NCBI GenBank assembly: GCA_030762175.1
Contig: CM060833.1
Coordinates: 70,198,001-70,262,000, forward strand
Reading direction: 5' to 3'
Source: Metallyticus violacea
Lineage: Eukaryota > Arthropoda > Insecta > Mantodea > Metallyticidae
Length of the DNA: 64,000 nt
The translations under genes and the position numbers were made by a program. Of the stretch, positions 10,550-23,540 are shown in pieces. A model generated the notes under the pieces. It worked only from the letters and a program-made list of their open reading frames with translations. It searched no databases and had not been told where the DNA came from. How positions within the stretch are numbered: position 1 is the first letter of the stretch; every line of letters starts with the position of its first letter.

Positions 10550-13521
10550 CTTATATATTTAAACAATAATTTAAACCCTTGAAATTATAATATTCATATT
10601 TGGAATTTAAAAAATTGAATTAAAACTTAGGAATCTACGACAGCGATATATCTTTAAAGATCAAGGGAAATTTATATGTTTACAGTTGATTACAGTGAAG
10701 AGCTAATCGGCATAGAATTTTCTTTATAACCCTGTTAATATCGAAAAACTAAGACAATCTAACGAAAATAAAAACACTGGTTAATAAACAGCCTGTTACA
10801 GTTGCTGCGTACCTACCGGTGCTAGGAATTAACTGCAGTGATACATTATGTTTAGTTTCCTTCTATTGTTAAATTTTAATAAAAATATTTCCCTTTAACA
10901 CTATTATAGGTATTTAAAGATATATTTATTTTATTATATGTTCCAGATTTTTCATCTTCGGCTAGATTACTGTTTCTAGTTATTTTTTCTAGATTTCTGT
11001 AGATAACGCTGAAAAGATGTAACCAAAGAGGACGGAATTAATTAAAATAAAACTCTGAAAATATTGTGCAGGAATCGGACTGACTATGGGGATAAAAAGA
11101 GTGTATTAAAAGCTACATTTTATATTTCATTAAGAAACAAGGTTATCTTTATACAAATATTAATTTATAGCACTTCATACTTTTAAACGAATGCTCTTTC
11201 ATAAACATCCGTTCAGCTCATAAAACTCCAAGAACTCTCATGTTTAGCGTTAGATTCACATATTTCTTTTTTAAAATGAATGTGTAATTTGCGCGGGTTT
11301 GAGAATTAGTATTAATGTTAGTCATTAATGCCAGGAAGTTCACGTCTTATATTCAACTGTCACATAATTTATCAAATGCTTTGGTAATCGCACACATGTT
11401 TAGCACCTTAAAAACGGAGCTCTTTTTTAAATTTGCTTGTATTAAAGACTTTAAATAGAAGAAATGTGAAATATCGTCGTCATTCAGGCAGAAACCACCG
11501 AGTCAAAATTTGTGTTTTTGGAATATAGCGATTTTGGTATTTCTGTTCTACTAAAAGAGGTAAAATCTCAAACAAAATTTAATGACAATGTAATATATCA
11601 CTTAATGAGTTCCGCCAGACTTAAAGCTTCCTTTCCTTAATAAAATACTTTTAACATCTCCAAAACAGCCAATTTGGACTTAGTGACTTTTAACAGAACG
11701 ACGTCAATATTGTCATAGACTAGATCAAAATATATAAATATTAGTAATATTAAAATAGTTTTACAATTAAAAGAGTATCAAATTAACATAATGTGTTTAA
11801 TTGTAAAGGCAAGAAAGATGTTTTCATTCTGCCATCAAGACAAGTCAAGGAATCTCACTCTTGTCTTTTACATCGAGATAAATAGGAATCGATTTCGTAG
11901 TCACCCTTAGGGAATAATGAGACAGTTGAAGAACCAGGAACCATAACCTGCTAAGTCAATAATGAAAGTATTCTAGAACCTAATTTATATGACACCTCAT
12001 GTTCTTTGGATATTATCTTAGCATCAATATCTAATTTTTTTAAAAATTACTGGCTGCTGTAATCAGAGAATGTGGTGGGAAACCATCTCATTGGTCGAAG
12101 AGGGAGCGATGGTTCAGAAGACCAAAAATTATGAAAAGCTCTCCGGGTGCTTTTGGGAGTTGATGCGACCTGTTAGATGCTGTTGCACCTTCGTATGCAG
12201 TCTTTCAAAAGTAAATTAGCGATCCAATGTGATCTATACCTAGAGAAATGGAGTGACAATCATTTAAGTTATCACTATTGCCCTTTTATCTCAGATATAC
12301 CTCTCAATGACCGTGTTATGTGTGATCGGTTTGGCATATTCTTGAACTAGATTATCATCATGTCATACCTGTTTGTGATTATTTATTTAATTTTTTGCGA
12401 AGTGGTATGGTATTTAATTTTAGTCTTATTATAGTCCCAACAGTGTGACATTATTAGAGGAAGAGTTGGTTCTGTATTCCATCCTCTCCCTCCTGATATA
12501 ATAAACGCCAGTGTTAATTGTTTCAATTCAAAGATTTTGCATCAGTTGTTTCATCTTTTGTTTCGTGGACATTTCTACCCGGATGGATGCGGCCTATCTG
12601 ACGCTCATTCTGTTCTTTTATGACATCACGATAAAAATCAATTTAACATTATTTTTAATATTTAAGCAATTTCGTGATCTACATGCGAACTTTAAAGTTT
12701 CAGTTTCATCAGTATATGTTAAGTCTGTTGTTATATCACATTTTCTACAACATACAACGTAAACAACAGCGGAAATTTTCTGTTTTTAACTATAAGCGGC
12801 TCATGTTTCACTTCCCTCCAGGTTGACTGGTTAAGTTATATATTCCAGTTGGGAAGGAAGACAAAAATATGAAAATACTGCACAATTTTAACCTCCGTAT
12901 ATTTATAGTATTTCGAAGCAATAAAGGGAATAAGTTGCGGATTTACCTCGCTTATATTCCAATCACAAATCCTTAAAGATGTAATTTACAGCTGTTTTAT
13001 GTAATTCACTATCAAATATGAGTATTATTAATCCATATCAGACTACGTTCTATTTCGATGTATCTTTTATGTGCTTCATATTTAATTCATAAACATTTAT
13101 AGATCATGTTTGCCTTCAATATTTACTTACGGCGCTCAGGCCCGACATTCTGTGAGCGAACCCAAACTCTTCTTGTTTCCTGCATTTTAACTCCGGCAAA
13201 GCTCTGGCGTGGTTTCAAGTTTCCAACTCTATATCTTACATAAAGGAATGGACTAGAATTCTACACATACGATCTATGTTACGCATTTTTATTCGTTCTC
13301 CATCTCTATTTTGCTTTCGTTATTTCTGTTAGTGATGATAACGACATTCCTTCTTCTTACATATCCCAAAATTTATCAGAGCCTTATTTAGCATTTACAT
13401 TATTGCTGTCTCCCTTTCAATTTTTCACTTCCCCTACTCCTTGTTCCATTCCCGTTGATCCAGATTAATTAAGTTATACTTCCATATACCGCGTGGAAAG
13501 GGGGTTTTATCAGATAAAAAG
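10550..13521. other. About 3 kb with nothing recognised
   Basis: No SINE blocks, transposase motifs or tRNA-like boxes on either strand. The 83-codon plus frame at 12511-12762 is hydrophobic with no motif. Confidence 0.4.
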
Positions 13522-13782
13522 TTTTTTTGAATGGTGTTTAACGCCAATTTTTACTACTGAGGCATCACAGGCGGTGAACACTGGTGATAGATGAAATGAT
13601 ATATTGGGAAAGGATATTTTTTAAAAGGAAGAAAGCATTCCAGCCTAAGTTTAGGGTATCTTCCCAGCATTTGCCATTTATGAGGACTGAAGAAAACCTG
13701 GAAAATAAAACCTCAGTCAGGGAGGATGGCCCCAGACCTCCCGCTCACGAGCCCGTGCCTTGACCTCGGCAACCTGTGGCGG
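13522..13782 (-). mobile_element. SINE-A copy 4
   Basis: Minus strand, head at 13782 (CCGCCACAGGTTGCCGAGG) and 3' end TTAAACACCATTCAAAAAAA at 13522. It keeps the TCAGTCCTCATAAATGGCAA block and the ACCCTAAACTTAGG block. A deletion just after the anticodon region removes the B box core (GGTCTGGGGCC in place of the box), so it could not be transcribed from its own promoter. No target duplication is evident. Confidence 0.88.
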
Positions 13783-16700
13783 TAATATATATATAAGAAT
13801 AAATTTAAAATATAATAATTTGACCTGTGAGCGTATTACAACAGAAAGCAAGTTTTACTTTTCATGATCTTATAATTCCAATACAGAATTATTACAAGTC
13901 ATATCGAAAGACATGACAAAACATACCTGGTTAGCAATTTTTCTCCAGTTCATTTTCTTCCTTAAGCCCTTCATTTCCACAATGTGGCATTTTTGTTTTG
14001 CATAAATCGTAATTAATCTAAACCGGAGTTCGCCAATTTGGGGTTGAAGACAAAGTGCTTCCGGACCTTGTACACACTCCAAACCCGTTTGGTGTAAGAT
14101 GGTGCGCGCACTGTGGATATTGAATACTTGCACGTTTAACTGGAGGTGGATGATTGTTCAGTTACAACTTGCATTTTTAAACACATACGTGCACAATCGT
14201 GGCAACATTCACTTGCACCTTAAACAAAATATTATTGAAGGTTAAGTAAAAACTGGAATGTTTTTAGTGATAATTCAAGTGTAAAGTAAAGTGACTATTT
14301 GAATTTACTTTAAATGCGTATTAGTAAATGTTTCAGTTCTAAACAATTTTTTCTTTCTTCTCTTTCATTCAAAGTTCAAAGAAATTGTATTCTTTTTTTA
14401 TGTAATTTCATTAAAGTTTCGCTGCAAAAGCACGAAAGAATTATCTCAAGAAATAAGTATCAGTATAAAAAGTAATAATATTCTAAAAAAGTAATTGGTA
14501 CAACGTAATCGCGGCTGCTTTCCGATATTCATTGCGCAAAAAACTGTCGGTTACATTTCCCCTTCACCGCAAATCCCCCATCCTTAACACTCACCTGCAC
14601 TGTAGCGTCATTTCACTACCAAAATAAGAAGGTGCGGTTGTCAACGTCTCGTTTTTCGAAACTGTTTTTCTATATATCTATGAACGATCGAAGAAAAGTG
14701 TCCATAACTTTTTCATTTTCCTTATCCAGACTTCTTTCTGGTTGAAAGTATCCCTGGTAAATCTCTTAATCGACACTTGCGGCCTACAAAAAACACAGCT
14801 AGCTGAGGAATCCAGCACACTGGGTGACGTTTTCATGAGAGAGTCGCCAACTGTGGGCAGTAACTGCTTAGCAAGCAACTACTATTAGCATTTCAGTTGC
14901 ATGCTCTTTATACAGAGAATTATATTCTCAAATGAATGCAATATCGCACCTATCTATGGACACGCTTCACTTGCATTTCTACTCACACAAATTTGATTAT
15001 TAACAGCATGCTAACAATAATATTTTATTTCATAACGAGTACTAACGTTCGTTATAGAAGTTACAAGATTCGTTGGAGACGGCGAAAGAGCTGAGGAGGC
15101 GGGAGGGGGGAGAATGGCTATTACGCACTTCTTGATGAAATTACATGATGTTAAGAGAAAATTATAGAACCTATTCCGATGAATAAAGAGGATATATATG
15201 TGTTGCAGATTATATGGTAAATGATCACAAAGTTTTGAACACTACGTTACACATTTCTAAAATAATACTCCAGATGAGAGATTCTCAAGATGTTCTAGAT
15301 CGCATGTGATCGCATGTGAGTGTGCATGTTCTTAAAAATCTGTCACGGATCCGTAAGATTTAATCCAAAGTTTAAAATCCCAAAATTTCATCCTATAAAT
15401 CTTTGAAATTTGTTCATTACTGATTTATAACATTTAAATATATAAAAAAAACTACTAATGCACATTTTTACAATATTTGCTCTATTACTGTAGTGTATAT
15501 TTATACAATATTAATAATCATAACAATATACATTAAAATATATAAACGCATAAAACATTAATAATAACTAAAAACATATGATAGCACAACATTATTCCTG
15601 ATGCTGCATTTCACTTTCAAGTTGTGTCAAAGTTTATAGGATATATTTGTATTTTGAGTTTCGTTTTCTATACCTGATTTTTAGATAAATAAATGCAAAG
15701 AACGATTTGTACATACATAAGTTGTTACGAAATGCATTGATACTTTCTTGGCCTTCTTTGATAGTCCGAGAAAATCTCAGATAGGCAGGCGAGCCGCAGC
15801 CTACGCATTTCGCTGCTGAAAGATGATGCTATTGTTAACAGGCATGAGTGTTCCGCCTGGTCCACATTTTCAGATTACCTATTTGTGAGCTTCCTATGGA
15901 ACATAGAGTCGCCTTCAATTTACTTCAATAAATAAATATTCCAAATGAGTTTCGTCTTTCGTTCATTCTTAATTTATCGTTTGTATCTATGCATTCAGGA
16001 GTAAGTGATGTTAAAAGTACCCCAAAGCTTCGTGAACCCATGGAAGGAGTTTGAGAACTGCAGTTTGGGAATCGGTGCTCTAGATATTTGCAAGAGATTT
16101 GTTAATCATTTCCTCTAACTTTAAGGAAATATTTTCCATTAAGATTGATAATAACCTCAATACCATGCCTGTAATATTGACCGGGGACTTAAACAGAAAT
16201 TACAAACAAGAGTAAAATCGAGGCTTTGTCACATTCATGGAAGAAACTTTTTTTTTCAAATTTATATCAAATTCAAAATGTTGACAACTTGAAATTTAGA
16301 ATTTTTTATGCTGCTTTACTTGTCGTAGACCTATTTTAACAATAGCGAATTCAGTTAAGTACGTTGATACTTGGAAATATATCTAATACATATATAATTA
16401 CAGAACAGAAATGTTTTTCAATGTGTAAAGTTATTTAATTCAAGGTATATTTATGTCAACAACATTGGAACCGTGGTCCCGCTGTCACTTTATTTGGCAT
16501 TTAGAAATAGATATACCACCAGAAGAATTTCCCCCGAATAAAAGACCGAAGAGCGGTGCATATGAACAGCTGTGCAACGTTAACTCCATGATAATTTCGT
16601 TTAAAAATGTATACATTAAAATAATTAACCTGGCAATAATTACTGAGATGCACTGTAATAATGGGGTTTAAGGCTTACAGTGACCAAAGGTGAACACATG

Positions 16701-18179
16701 AGTTGCATTTTGTTGAGCTTTTTTTGATTCGATTAGCACTAACGATGGTGCATATATATGTTTGTTTTCTAGGATGCAACACAGCAAGGATATACTCGTT
16801 GTTTGTTGCACTAAGTTCCTTTGTGTTTCACTCACGTGATTTAAATGCCTTATAATGACCTGTTGCAACAGATTTGTGATAGAAATCAACGTGTTTTTTC
16901 TAGAGTACTAGAAGCGGTGGTGTAAGCCAGAAAGGAAATGCAGAACGTTCACAGTGCTCATAAATGCAGTTTCGAAAATAAGCCGCTAATATTAGTTCAG
17001 CGTTAATTTATAGGCAGCAAACTATGATTTAAAGATTTTATGATCATACATTGAAAATAAAAATTGAATTTATATGTCGTGGATGATGAGATGAAAAATA
17101 CAGCTTTTTAATTTACAGCAGTATAAAAACGCACAAAAAATAAGTAAATATATGTACGGAGAAGCCCAATTGGATAGGTGCATAGCGAATGAGTTTTTTC
17201 CATTATAATACAAAAGCGGAGATAAACGTTTGCCTTTTATTTTGAAGGTTATGGAAACATTAAAAATGATGCATTATGCCAAATTGGTTATCGAAAAGAA
17301 TAACAAACTACATGATTAGTGAACAAAACGGTTCTCTAAGCCGGTTTTGAAAATACAGACTAAATCCAATTTAATGGAACAACTCGGCAGAACTTGTCAG
17401 AGCTGGGAAAAGAGAGAAGTATAAAGGAGAGAGCCCTAAACTTTTCCGGAGTTCAAGTATGTGTAGGAAACTGGTTTACGTAGTTCCCCTCAAGTTTCAT
17501 TAAAAATCGGGGCCCGCCGCTTGGACCAAATTAGAAAACGTCCGCGAGGTAACGAAGGACTCAATGGTTCACTGAGGGAGTCTTTTCAAGTGATGAAAAC
17601 TCTTCACGTGACAACCAAAGTGAACTTCTTAGTTTTACTGGAGAAATTATAGAAATGCAAAGAGTCAATTTGTAGAAACCCTTTCTTCTTATTAATACTT
17701 AACACCATAAAATAACTCACTTCAGTTCGTATTAATGTCTGTTCTACGTGTGAACATACAATACATAGAGAATAAATTATAGTTTTTACAACCCATCTTA
17801 TACAATCTGCTAATTAATTAATCATACAAAATTAAAATATAAACTAATATAAAAACACTAAACAGATAATAACTCGAGTCTGGTGAGTGATGAAACTGGA
17901 AGGGCATATCTGAAAATGGCGCCCTTGTATGTTGAAAAATAGTAGTAATATAAATCAGAGAAATAGCGAAACGAACTGAAATTGAAAGACATCAGATTTG
18001 AAAAGAGCTATTTATTAGTTTAATAATTTAAAAGTTTGAACTATAGTCTAAAATACATACTTTTGTATATTTCTTAAATATTCCTTAAATTTCACATCTA
18101 AGTAATTCTGTCAAAGGATGCAGTTGATAATGAATATGTGGCAAGAAAATTAAGAGAAGAATAGAATTAAAATGAATGT
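13783..18179. other. About 4.4 kb with no identified gene
   Basis: Mostly AT-rich. Around 16150-16240 a plus frame reads MPVILTGDLNRN, which faintly resembles the GDFN motif of LINE endonucleases, but the context does not confirm it. The frames at 14678-14878 and 16453-16671 resemble nothing I know. Confidence 0.35.
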
Positions 18180-18780
18180 GAATAAAAATTCATTTGTGTT
18201 GAAGAAAAATTAGAATTATTGAAAGAAATAGCACATTGTACAGAATACACTTATTTAGGTATTAAAGTGGGAAAAAATTGCAAAAGTACAACATAAATTA
18301 AAAGGAGAATTCCTCAAACTGGAAAACTAAAAATAAATTAAATGCAAATAGATGTATTACAGGCATCACAAATAATAGAAAGATAATACGTGTATAAAAC
18401 TATAATACACTTAAATACTGATGAGCACTATCACAAATATGAAATAGCTGACTACGTAAATGAACATTTTAAGGAGATGTGCGGGCCAGGAGTTGTAAAA
18501 ATTAAACTTTTAAAATAATGAGAATAAAATAAAATTACTGAATAAGAGATATGTTGGTATGGATATGTTAAATGAATGCCAGAAGAAAGATTACATAGGT
18601 CAAAATGGAAATTGGTACTAATTGAAAGTATGAAAAAAGTTAATTCATATAAAAAATTTATAGAAGGAATTGAAGGTGCAGTAATATCCAGAAATTTAAA
18701 ATAAGTCCAATGGAGGGCCAGAAATTATTTTGAATTTTAGAGGGCGCTTGAGTACCGGAGAAGAAGACCATAGTTGTTAT
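18180..18780 (+). mobile_element. Non-LTR retrotransposon (LINE) C-terminal remnant
   Basis: Broken plus-strand frames show CTEYTYLGIKVG near 18237, the FxYLG segment that follows the reverse transcriptase. Later come RYVGMDM/YVKxMPEERLHRSKW-like text near 18545-18610 and GAVISRNLK, QWRARNYF near 18680-18735. This is the order of the C-terminal region in insect LINEs (RWYGHVxRMPExR then a basic W-rich end). Many stops. The clade cannot be assigned from this piece. Confidence 0.55.
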
Positions 18781-21063
18781 AACTATAGATAAATATGACA
18801 TAGAAATGTATTTATGGTATGAATGGAATTAAAGTCCTGGTTTGTAGTTTACATGGAAAAACTTACACATTAAAAAGATAACCAAGATAAATCACAAGTA
18901 ATGTAAACCTAAAGATATAATATAACATTGATAAACCAGTGCGAGTAAAAGAATTTAATGCATACTGCATGTAATCACATATGGCATGAATTGTTTCAAA
19001 CAAGAACTGAAATTGTACAAGATCAGTTAAAGTACAGAAACGAAACCACTATTTTCTATGTCGAGCAAGAACAGCTAAGAAGTGGACAAACTGCATGGCG
19101 CCTCTTTCAGATGAAAATGTAATTTACTACACGACCTGTGTAAGAATGGAAAGCTTCCGCTGAGCATCTTCGCTTGATTAAACTTGAGGAAGTTAAAATG
19201 AGTGCTGGGAATCTTATTCTGCAGCTTGGGAATGAAAGATACAAATGGCAACACCTGAAAGAAGAAGCAAAAGTTAAAAAAAAAAAAAAACTCTTTGAAA
19301 AAGTAATATATTCCTCGATGAAGAGAGGGCTACATTAGGCCTTCAAATTCCAAAGTGAGTACATTTTTATTTTTTCTTACTTTCTTGTGCTAGAAGAATT
19401 TTCTGTTAAGGATGTTGTGCAGTGGAAAAGCATGGTATTAGTTCTACTAACTAGGCAATGAAAAACAAATGGATTTTCCAACATTACACTTTAGTTTTCA
19501 TTTCCAAATTTAGTGAGGGACTTTGAACATATAATAATTTAATACGGAGAGGGTTTTTTTTCGGGGGGTTGTCCGCAACTGAGCGCAGCGCGCGTTGAGT
19601 CAAGGCCATGCTATTCGCCTTATCCAACAGACAATTCTCACACTGACGGCTACACAAAGACAATCGTCACAGATTACTGTTCTAAGAGCGAAAATATTCT
19701 GTATCTTTTGTTATTAACTTATTACAACTCAATTTGTGTTGTTTATGTATTGATATATTGACACTAAAAAAGAAAAGAAAAACGAAATCAATAGCGATAG
19801 CCCCGTACCGTAGAAAAATTAAAAGCGTGAATTTGAATTTGTTAAGTCGTTTTACATTCTAATTAAAATCTCACTAGGTGGAATAAAAAGGATTCTGTTC
19901 AAATTTATCTTAACTGTACTTTCAATATTGCTGAACTTTTGTTCTGTACTGTATAACTTTTATGTGGGTTAAAAGTAAATAATAAACCCCAACCATACAC
20001 CAGTTTCAAACTTCTACCTTCTAGTTTAATTTGGATTTCACTTTCAATCCCACAGTTTAGTATAGCGTATTAACTATATTGTCTATTATACACCGTACAA
20101 GGCTATACGGAGTGTAAAACTGTCAATAGGGAACATAGTACTATTTAAAGTCAGGGGAATGAGAGCCGAGTTCCTCTATTAAATTCAGGACAGATTTCTG
20201 TGTTTTATGTATTTATAGCACACTCAAAGTTCTCTATTAGAGTGTAACAGAAAGCATATGATATTTTTTAAAAAAAATGTTCATTTGTAAAGTTATTTAT
20301 TAATTTGGACTCGTTTAATACAGCATTATGATGTGATAGATCAATTGGTAATGTTAATTGAATATTTTCATTACACTTTTAGAAATGTAATGTTCTGATG
20401 TAATGTGAAAATGAAAATGATAATATATTAATTAAAATCACATAAACCTGCAGAATATATAATGTTTGTAGCTGTTAATTTAATTTATCCCTATTAGCTC
20501 TTTCTTAAGACACAGCTTATCAGTTTAGCCATGATAGCACATTCTACATGAAATATTCGAGTGTACTTCATTGTTTGCACTGTAGGTATGATAACTCGCA
20601 GTATAAAGAGTTTGGCACTTAAAATCAACAATTTTCCTAAATGAGTGTTGCAGTTGATGAGATCTTTTCGCCTGGTTAAAAGATAAACAGAGGCTTCCAA
20701 AATTAGTAGGTAAAGGATTGCAAAAGAATTACAATACAGCGCTTTTTAAGTATATACGTGCATTTCTTTTTAAAACTGAGATTATTGGTCCGGAAAATTT
20801 ATTTTATGTATTCTCTATTCTGCATCCATCGGTTTTATGCAATCTTCCTCATTGTTCCATATTTACTTTCCAATCCTCCCTGATTTACTCTTCTAATTAG
20901 AAACTGCGTCTTTCTTCATACTCATGTCCTTCTCAGTCTGCCATCATCTTTATATGGCTACACCATCTTCGTTGTTTTAATTTAATAAATGCAAGAGAAT
21001 CTTGTATTTTAATTTTTTCTCTAACAGCATTATTTATAATTTTATTCATTGTCTATTTATATA
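18781..21063. other. No recognisable gene
   Basis: AT-rich DNA with a 13-base A run near 19277 and a short GC-richer patch near 19560-19620. No motif found in the frames at 20494-20700 (minus) or 20718-20900 (plus). Confidence 0.4.
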
Positions 21064-21160
21064 TTGAGGGTGCCAAAAATGTACACACACTTTCACAGTA
21101 GATATCTATTTAATATATTTCAAAGTTGGACCGAAAAAACAACAGTAATGTGAGGTATGC

Positions 21161-21302
21161 TGTTCTGTAAACAGATGTGACACATGTATTATGATAGCGT
21201 TGCTACGTGACAGGTGAATCAACAATGAACAAATAAGTCAAGATTATCGTATGATGTTCTGTAAACAGATGTGATTCACATTACGTTATGCTAGCGCTGC
21301 TA
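21161..21302 (+). repeat. Internal leader duplication in the DD41D element
   Basis: TGTTCTGTAAACAGATGTGA occurs at 21161-21180 and again at 21255-21274. Each is followed by a diverged ATGATAGCGTTGCTAC / ATGCTAGCGCTGCTAC block. A second pair, CAAGATTATCGT, occurs near 21239 and 21316. The leader thus carries a duplicated segment of about 90 bp. Confidence 0.85.
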
Positions 21303-21309
21303 CAACAAA

Positions 21310-21932
21310 ATGGAGCCAAGATTATCGTTTGAACAGCGGAAAGCAAGTTTGAAGTGAAATTGGAAAACCGCGAACGTTGTTGAAATTCAAAGGCAATGGA
21401 GACGTGTGTACAGAACAGAACCGCCAACGCGAGTAACAATTGCACGCATTCGAGACAAATTTGAGACTCGTGGTACCGTATGCGATGTTCACAAGAGCAG
21501 ATCTGGGAGACCTCATGCAGCAACAAGCCCCGCGTCCGCCACTATGGTTTTGGAAAGTTTTGAGCACTCACCGCAGAAATCTACAAAGCAATGTGCACGT
21601 GAGAATGGGATTAACACAATCAGCGTATTTCGTATTATTAAAACAGCAAAGTAAAAAGTTTTTATCCCAACACTTTTGTATGCGTTAAATGAAGATGATC
21701 CTGATCGGAGACTGCAGTACTGTGAGTGGTTTCGGAGCTTGGTGGAAGAGGATGAGGTCTTCGTAGGGAAAGTTGTTTGGTTCGATGAGGCACAATTTAA
21801 GTTGAACAAAACTGTTAATCGACATAACTGTATCTACTGGTGTGCAAACAATCCACGTGTTATTTTGGAAAATTCTGTTAATTTACCTGGAATTAATGTT
21901 TGGTGTGAGTTGTCATCTAGAGGTCTAATTGG

Positions 21933-21963
<31 letters not shown>

Positions 21964-22401
21964 GAAGGAACAGTAACTGGTCCACTATACCTTAACACGA
22001 TTCGCAATTCAGCCTTACCCGCCACATTTACACTCTATGACAATGAGGCATTTTATTTCCAGCAGGATGGTGCACCACCACATCACCACCGAAATGTACG
22101 TGGGTACCTTGATGACAATCTTCCAAGGCATTGGATAGGACGAAGAGGTCCGATTGAGTTTCCACTGCGTTCTCCGGATCTAACTCTGTTGGACTTCTAC
22201 CTATGAGGAACACTTAAGGATGTTGTACACCGTAGAAAACCAGCTACACTGGCAGCACTTCGGGAAGAAATTGTAACGGCATGTGCTGCAATTGCTTAGG
22301 ACACTTTCGCAAAAGTTGCTCAATCAGTAGTTCCACCAGTAGTAGCTCAGAAGTGTATCGACGCCGATTGTGGGTATTTTGAGCAACTGTTGCAACTGTA
22401 A
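21310..22401 (+). pseudogene. Tc1/mariner transposase (DD41D-type), four in-frame stops, no frameshift
   Basis: A cut-and-paste transposase. From the ATG at 21310 one reading frame runs to TAA at 22399-22401, 363 residues, a usual family length. The N-terminal helix-turn-helix region includes SRSGRPHAATS. The catalytic domain shows VVWFDEAQFKLN (Asp at residue 159), FYFQQDGAPPHHH (Asp 253) and RSPDLTLLDFYL (Asp 295). The 41 residues between the last two give the DD41D label. Premature stops lie at 21355 (TGA), 21652 (TAA), 22204 (TGA, where relatives have the Trp of LWG) and 22297 (TAG). A run of 28 T encodes nine Phe after GLIGP, where about three are usual; the frame survives. Decayed but young relative to the other transposases here. 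Confidence 0.88.
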
Positions 22402-22513
22402 AAGTCTAAGATGATTAGTGATCATCATTTTCTGTTTTTTTTTAATTCAGTTTTGATATGTTAACACAGTTTTTTCTTTGCTTGAAGTGGGTATACCTTT
22501 TTGACACCCTCTG

Positions 22514-23118
22514 TATGTATATTCGCTCTGTAGCATATGAAATTGATGAAATATAAAACAATCCCTAGAATAATCCATTTGGAAGAAATTATTACCCTAG
22601 AACTAGAGATATATCCCTAAGGTTGACAAGGCTGACTTCATTAGCCAAGTGCCCAGTTTTAATTTCTTACCTTGTTGTATTACATCAAAGTAGCTATTGA
22701 AACACAAGATCTGCTGACTCATGGGGTTTCTGAGCTAAGAACTATGATTAAATAGTTGCAAATGGAGAGAATTTCTCCTTCTGAATATTATCAAGACATG
22801 ACAGTTACTTTGGAGGAGTATGCCCTAATTTTAATATTCCGTGAAGATGAGCATGACAATAGTGACTGAGAATATTGTCACAGCAGAAGAAAACACAAAT
22901 CAAGTACATGATTTAGTGCTGCAACTTTGATGATGATTATCAGTACAGAAAACAGTAATGCATATAATATTTGAACTAAAGAATATTAACTGCAAGATGA
23001 GTTTCTCAAATGTAAACATCTATTCAAAAATGTTAGGAGTCAATAGCTGTAATCAAAATCTGAGGATTTTTTTTTTTTTTTGTGCAGACAGACAACAATT
23101 TCTTACTGATTTGCATCT
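22514..23118. other. No recognised gene; may hold decayed mariner 5' sequence
   Basis: This stretch precedes the mariner fragment at 23119. I could not align it to a mariner N-terminus. A T run lies at about 23069-23084. Confidence 0.35.
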
Positions 23119-23540
23119 ATGAATGAGTACAAAGCAAGTACTGGAAGTATAAGGATTTTTCAGGATGTCACTATCAGCAGACAAGCTCATACTGTCTCCT
23201 ATTTGAGATGCACAAGGTTTACGTTGGTTGATTATTATTTGAAGAGAGGAGGCACAGTAATAGGTGATTATTATGCAAAGTTAATTTCGAAATTACGATG
23301 TTTTCTTTCTTCAAGACACAAGTGTTGTGTTGCAATAGCTGTGACTGATAAAGCAGGGTTTGAACTGCTGGAACATTCCATTACTCTTCAAATCTAGCCT
23401 CTAGTGACTTCAGCCATTTCCAAAGCTGAAAGAGAAAAGGTGCATCAGATTCTGAAATCACGTAGGCTGTAAATCAGTAATTTTCAAAAGCAACCCATAC
23501 TTCAGAAAGCTGTAGAAATATTGGTGATCAATTTTCAAGG
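23119..23540 (+). pseudogene. Mariner transposase C-terminal half, decayed
   Basis: A 92-codon frame contains TLVDYYLKRGGTVIGDYYAK, the mariner segment usually reading as DYLxKGxTITGxYY. It then has CVAIAVTDKAGFELLEHS, where relatives have the region after DNAPxH followed by LLEHPPYSPDLAP. After a frameshift at about 23385 the other frame gives YSSNLASSDFSHFQS, which keeps the third catalytic Asp. The second catalytic block (HxDNAP) is lost. Text after it, to about 23540, still resembles the mariner tail. I found no terminal repeats. Confidence 0.65.

Larger units (their letters stand above)
21064..22513 (+). mobile_element. Tc1/mariner element, DD41D-type, with TIRs and TA target sites
   Basis: A near-complete 1.45-kb DNA transposon. 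The left end (after TA at 21062-21063) begins TTGAGGGTGCCAAAAATGTA. The right end, on the opposite strand, begins CAGAGGGTGTCAAAAAGGTA just inside TA at 22514-22515. Over the first 29 positions I count 23 matches. TA on both sides is the standard Tc1/mariner target duplication. Between the ends lies a single transposase frame (21310-22401). The 5' leader holds an internal duplication (21161-21206 against 21255-21302). It is one of two elements in this window for which both ends and target duplication can be read. Confidence 0.9.

Noticed and set aside
16150..16240. GDLN motif suggesting a LINE endonuclease
   Set aside because: Only one weak motif; the other catalytic segments could not be found around it.
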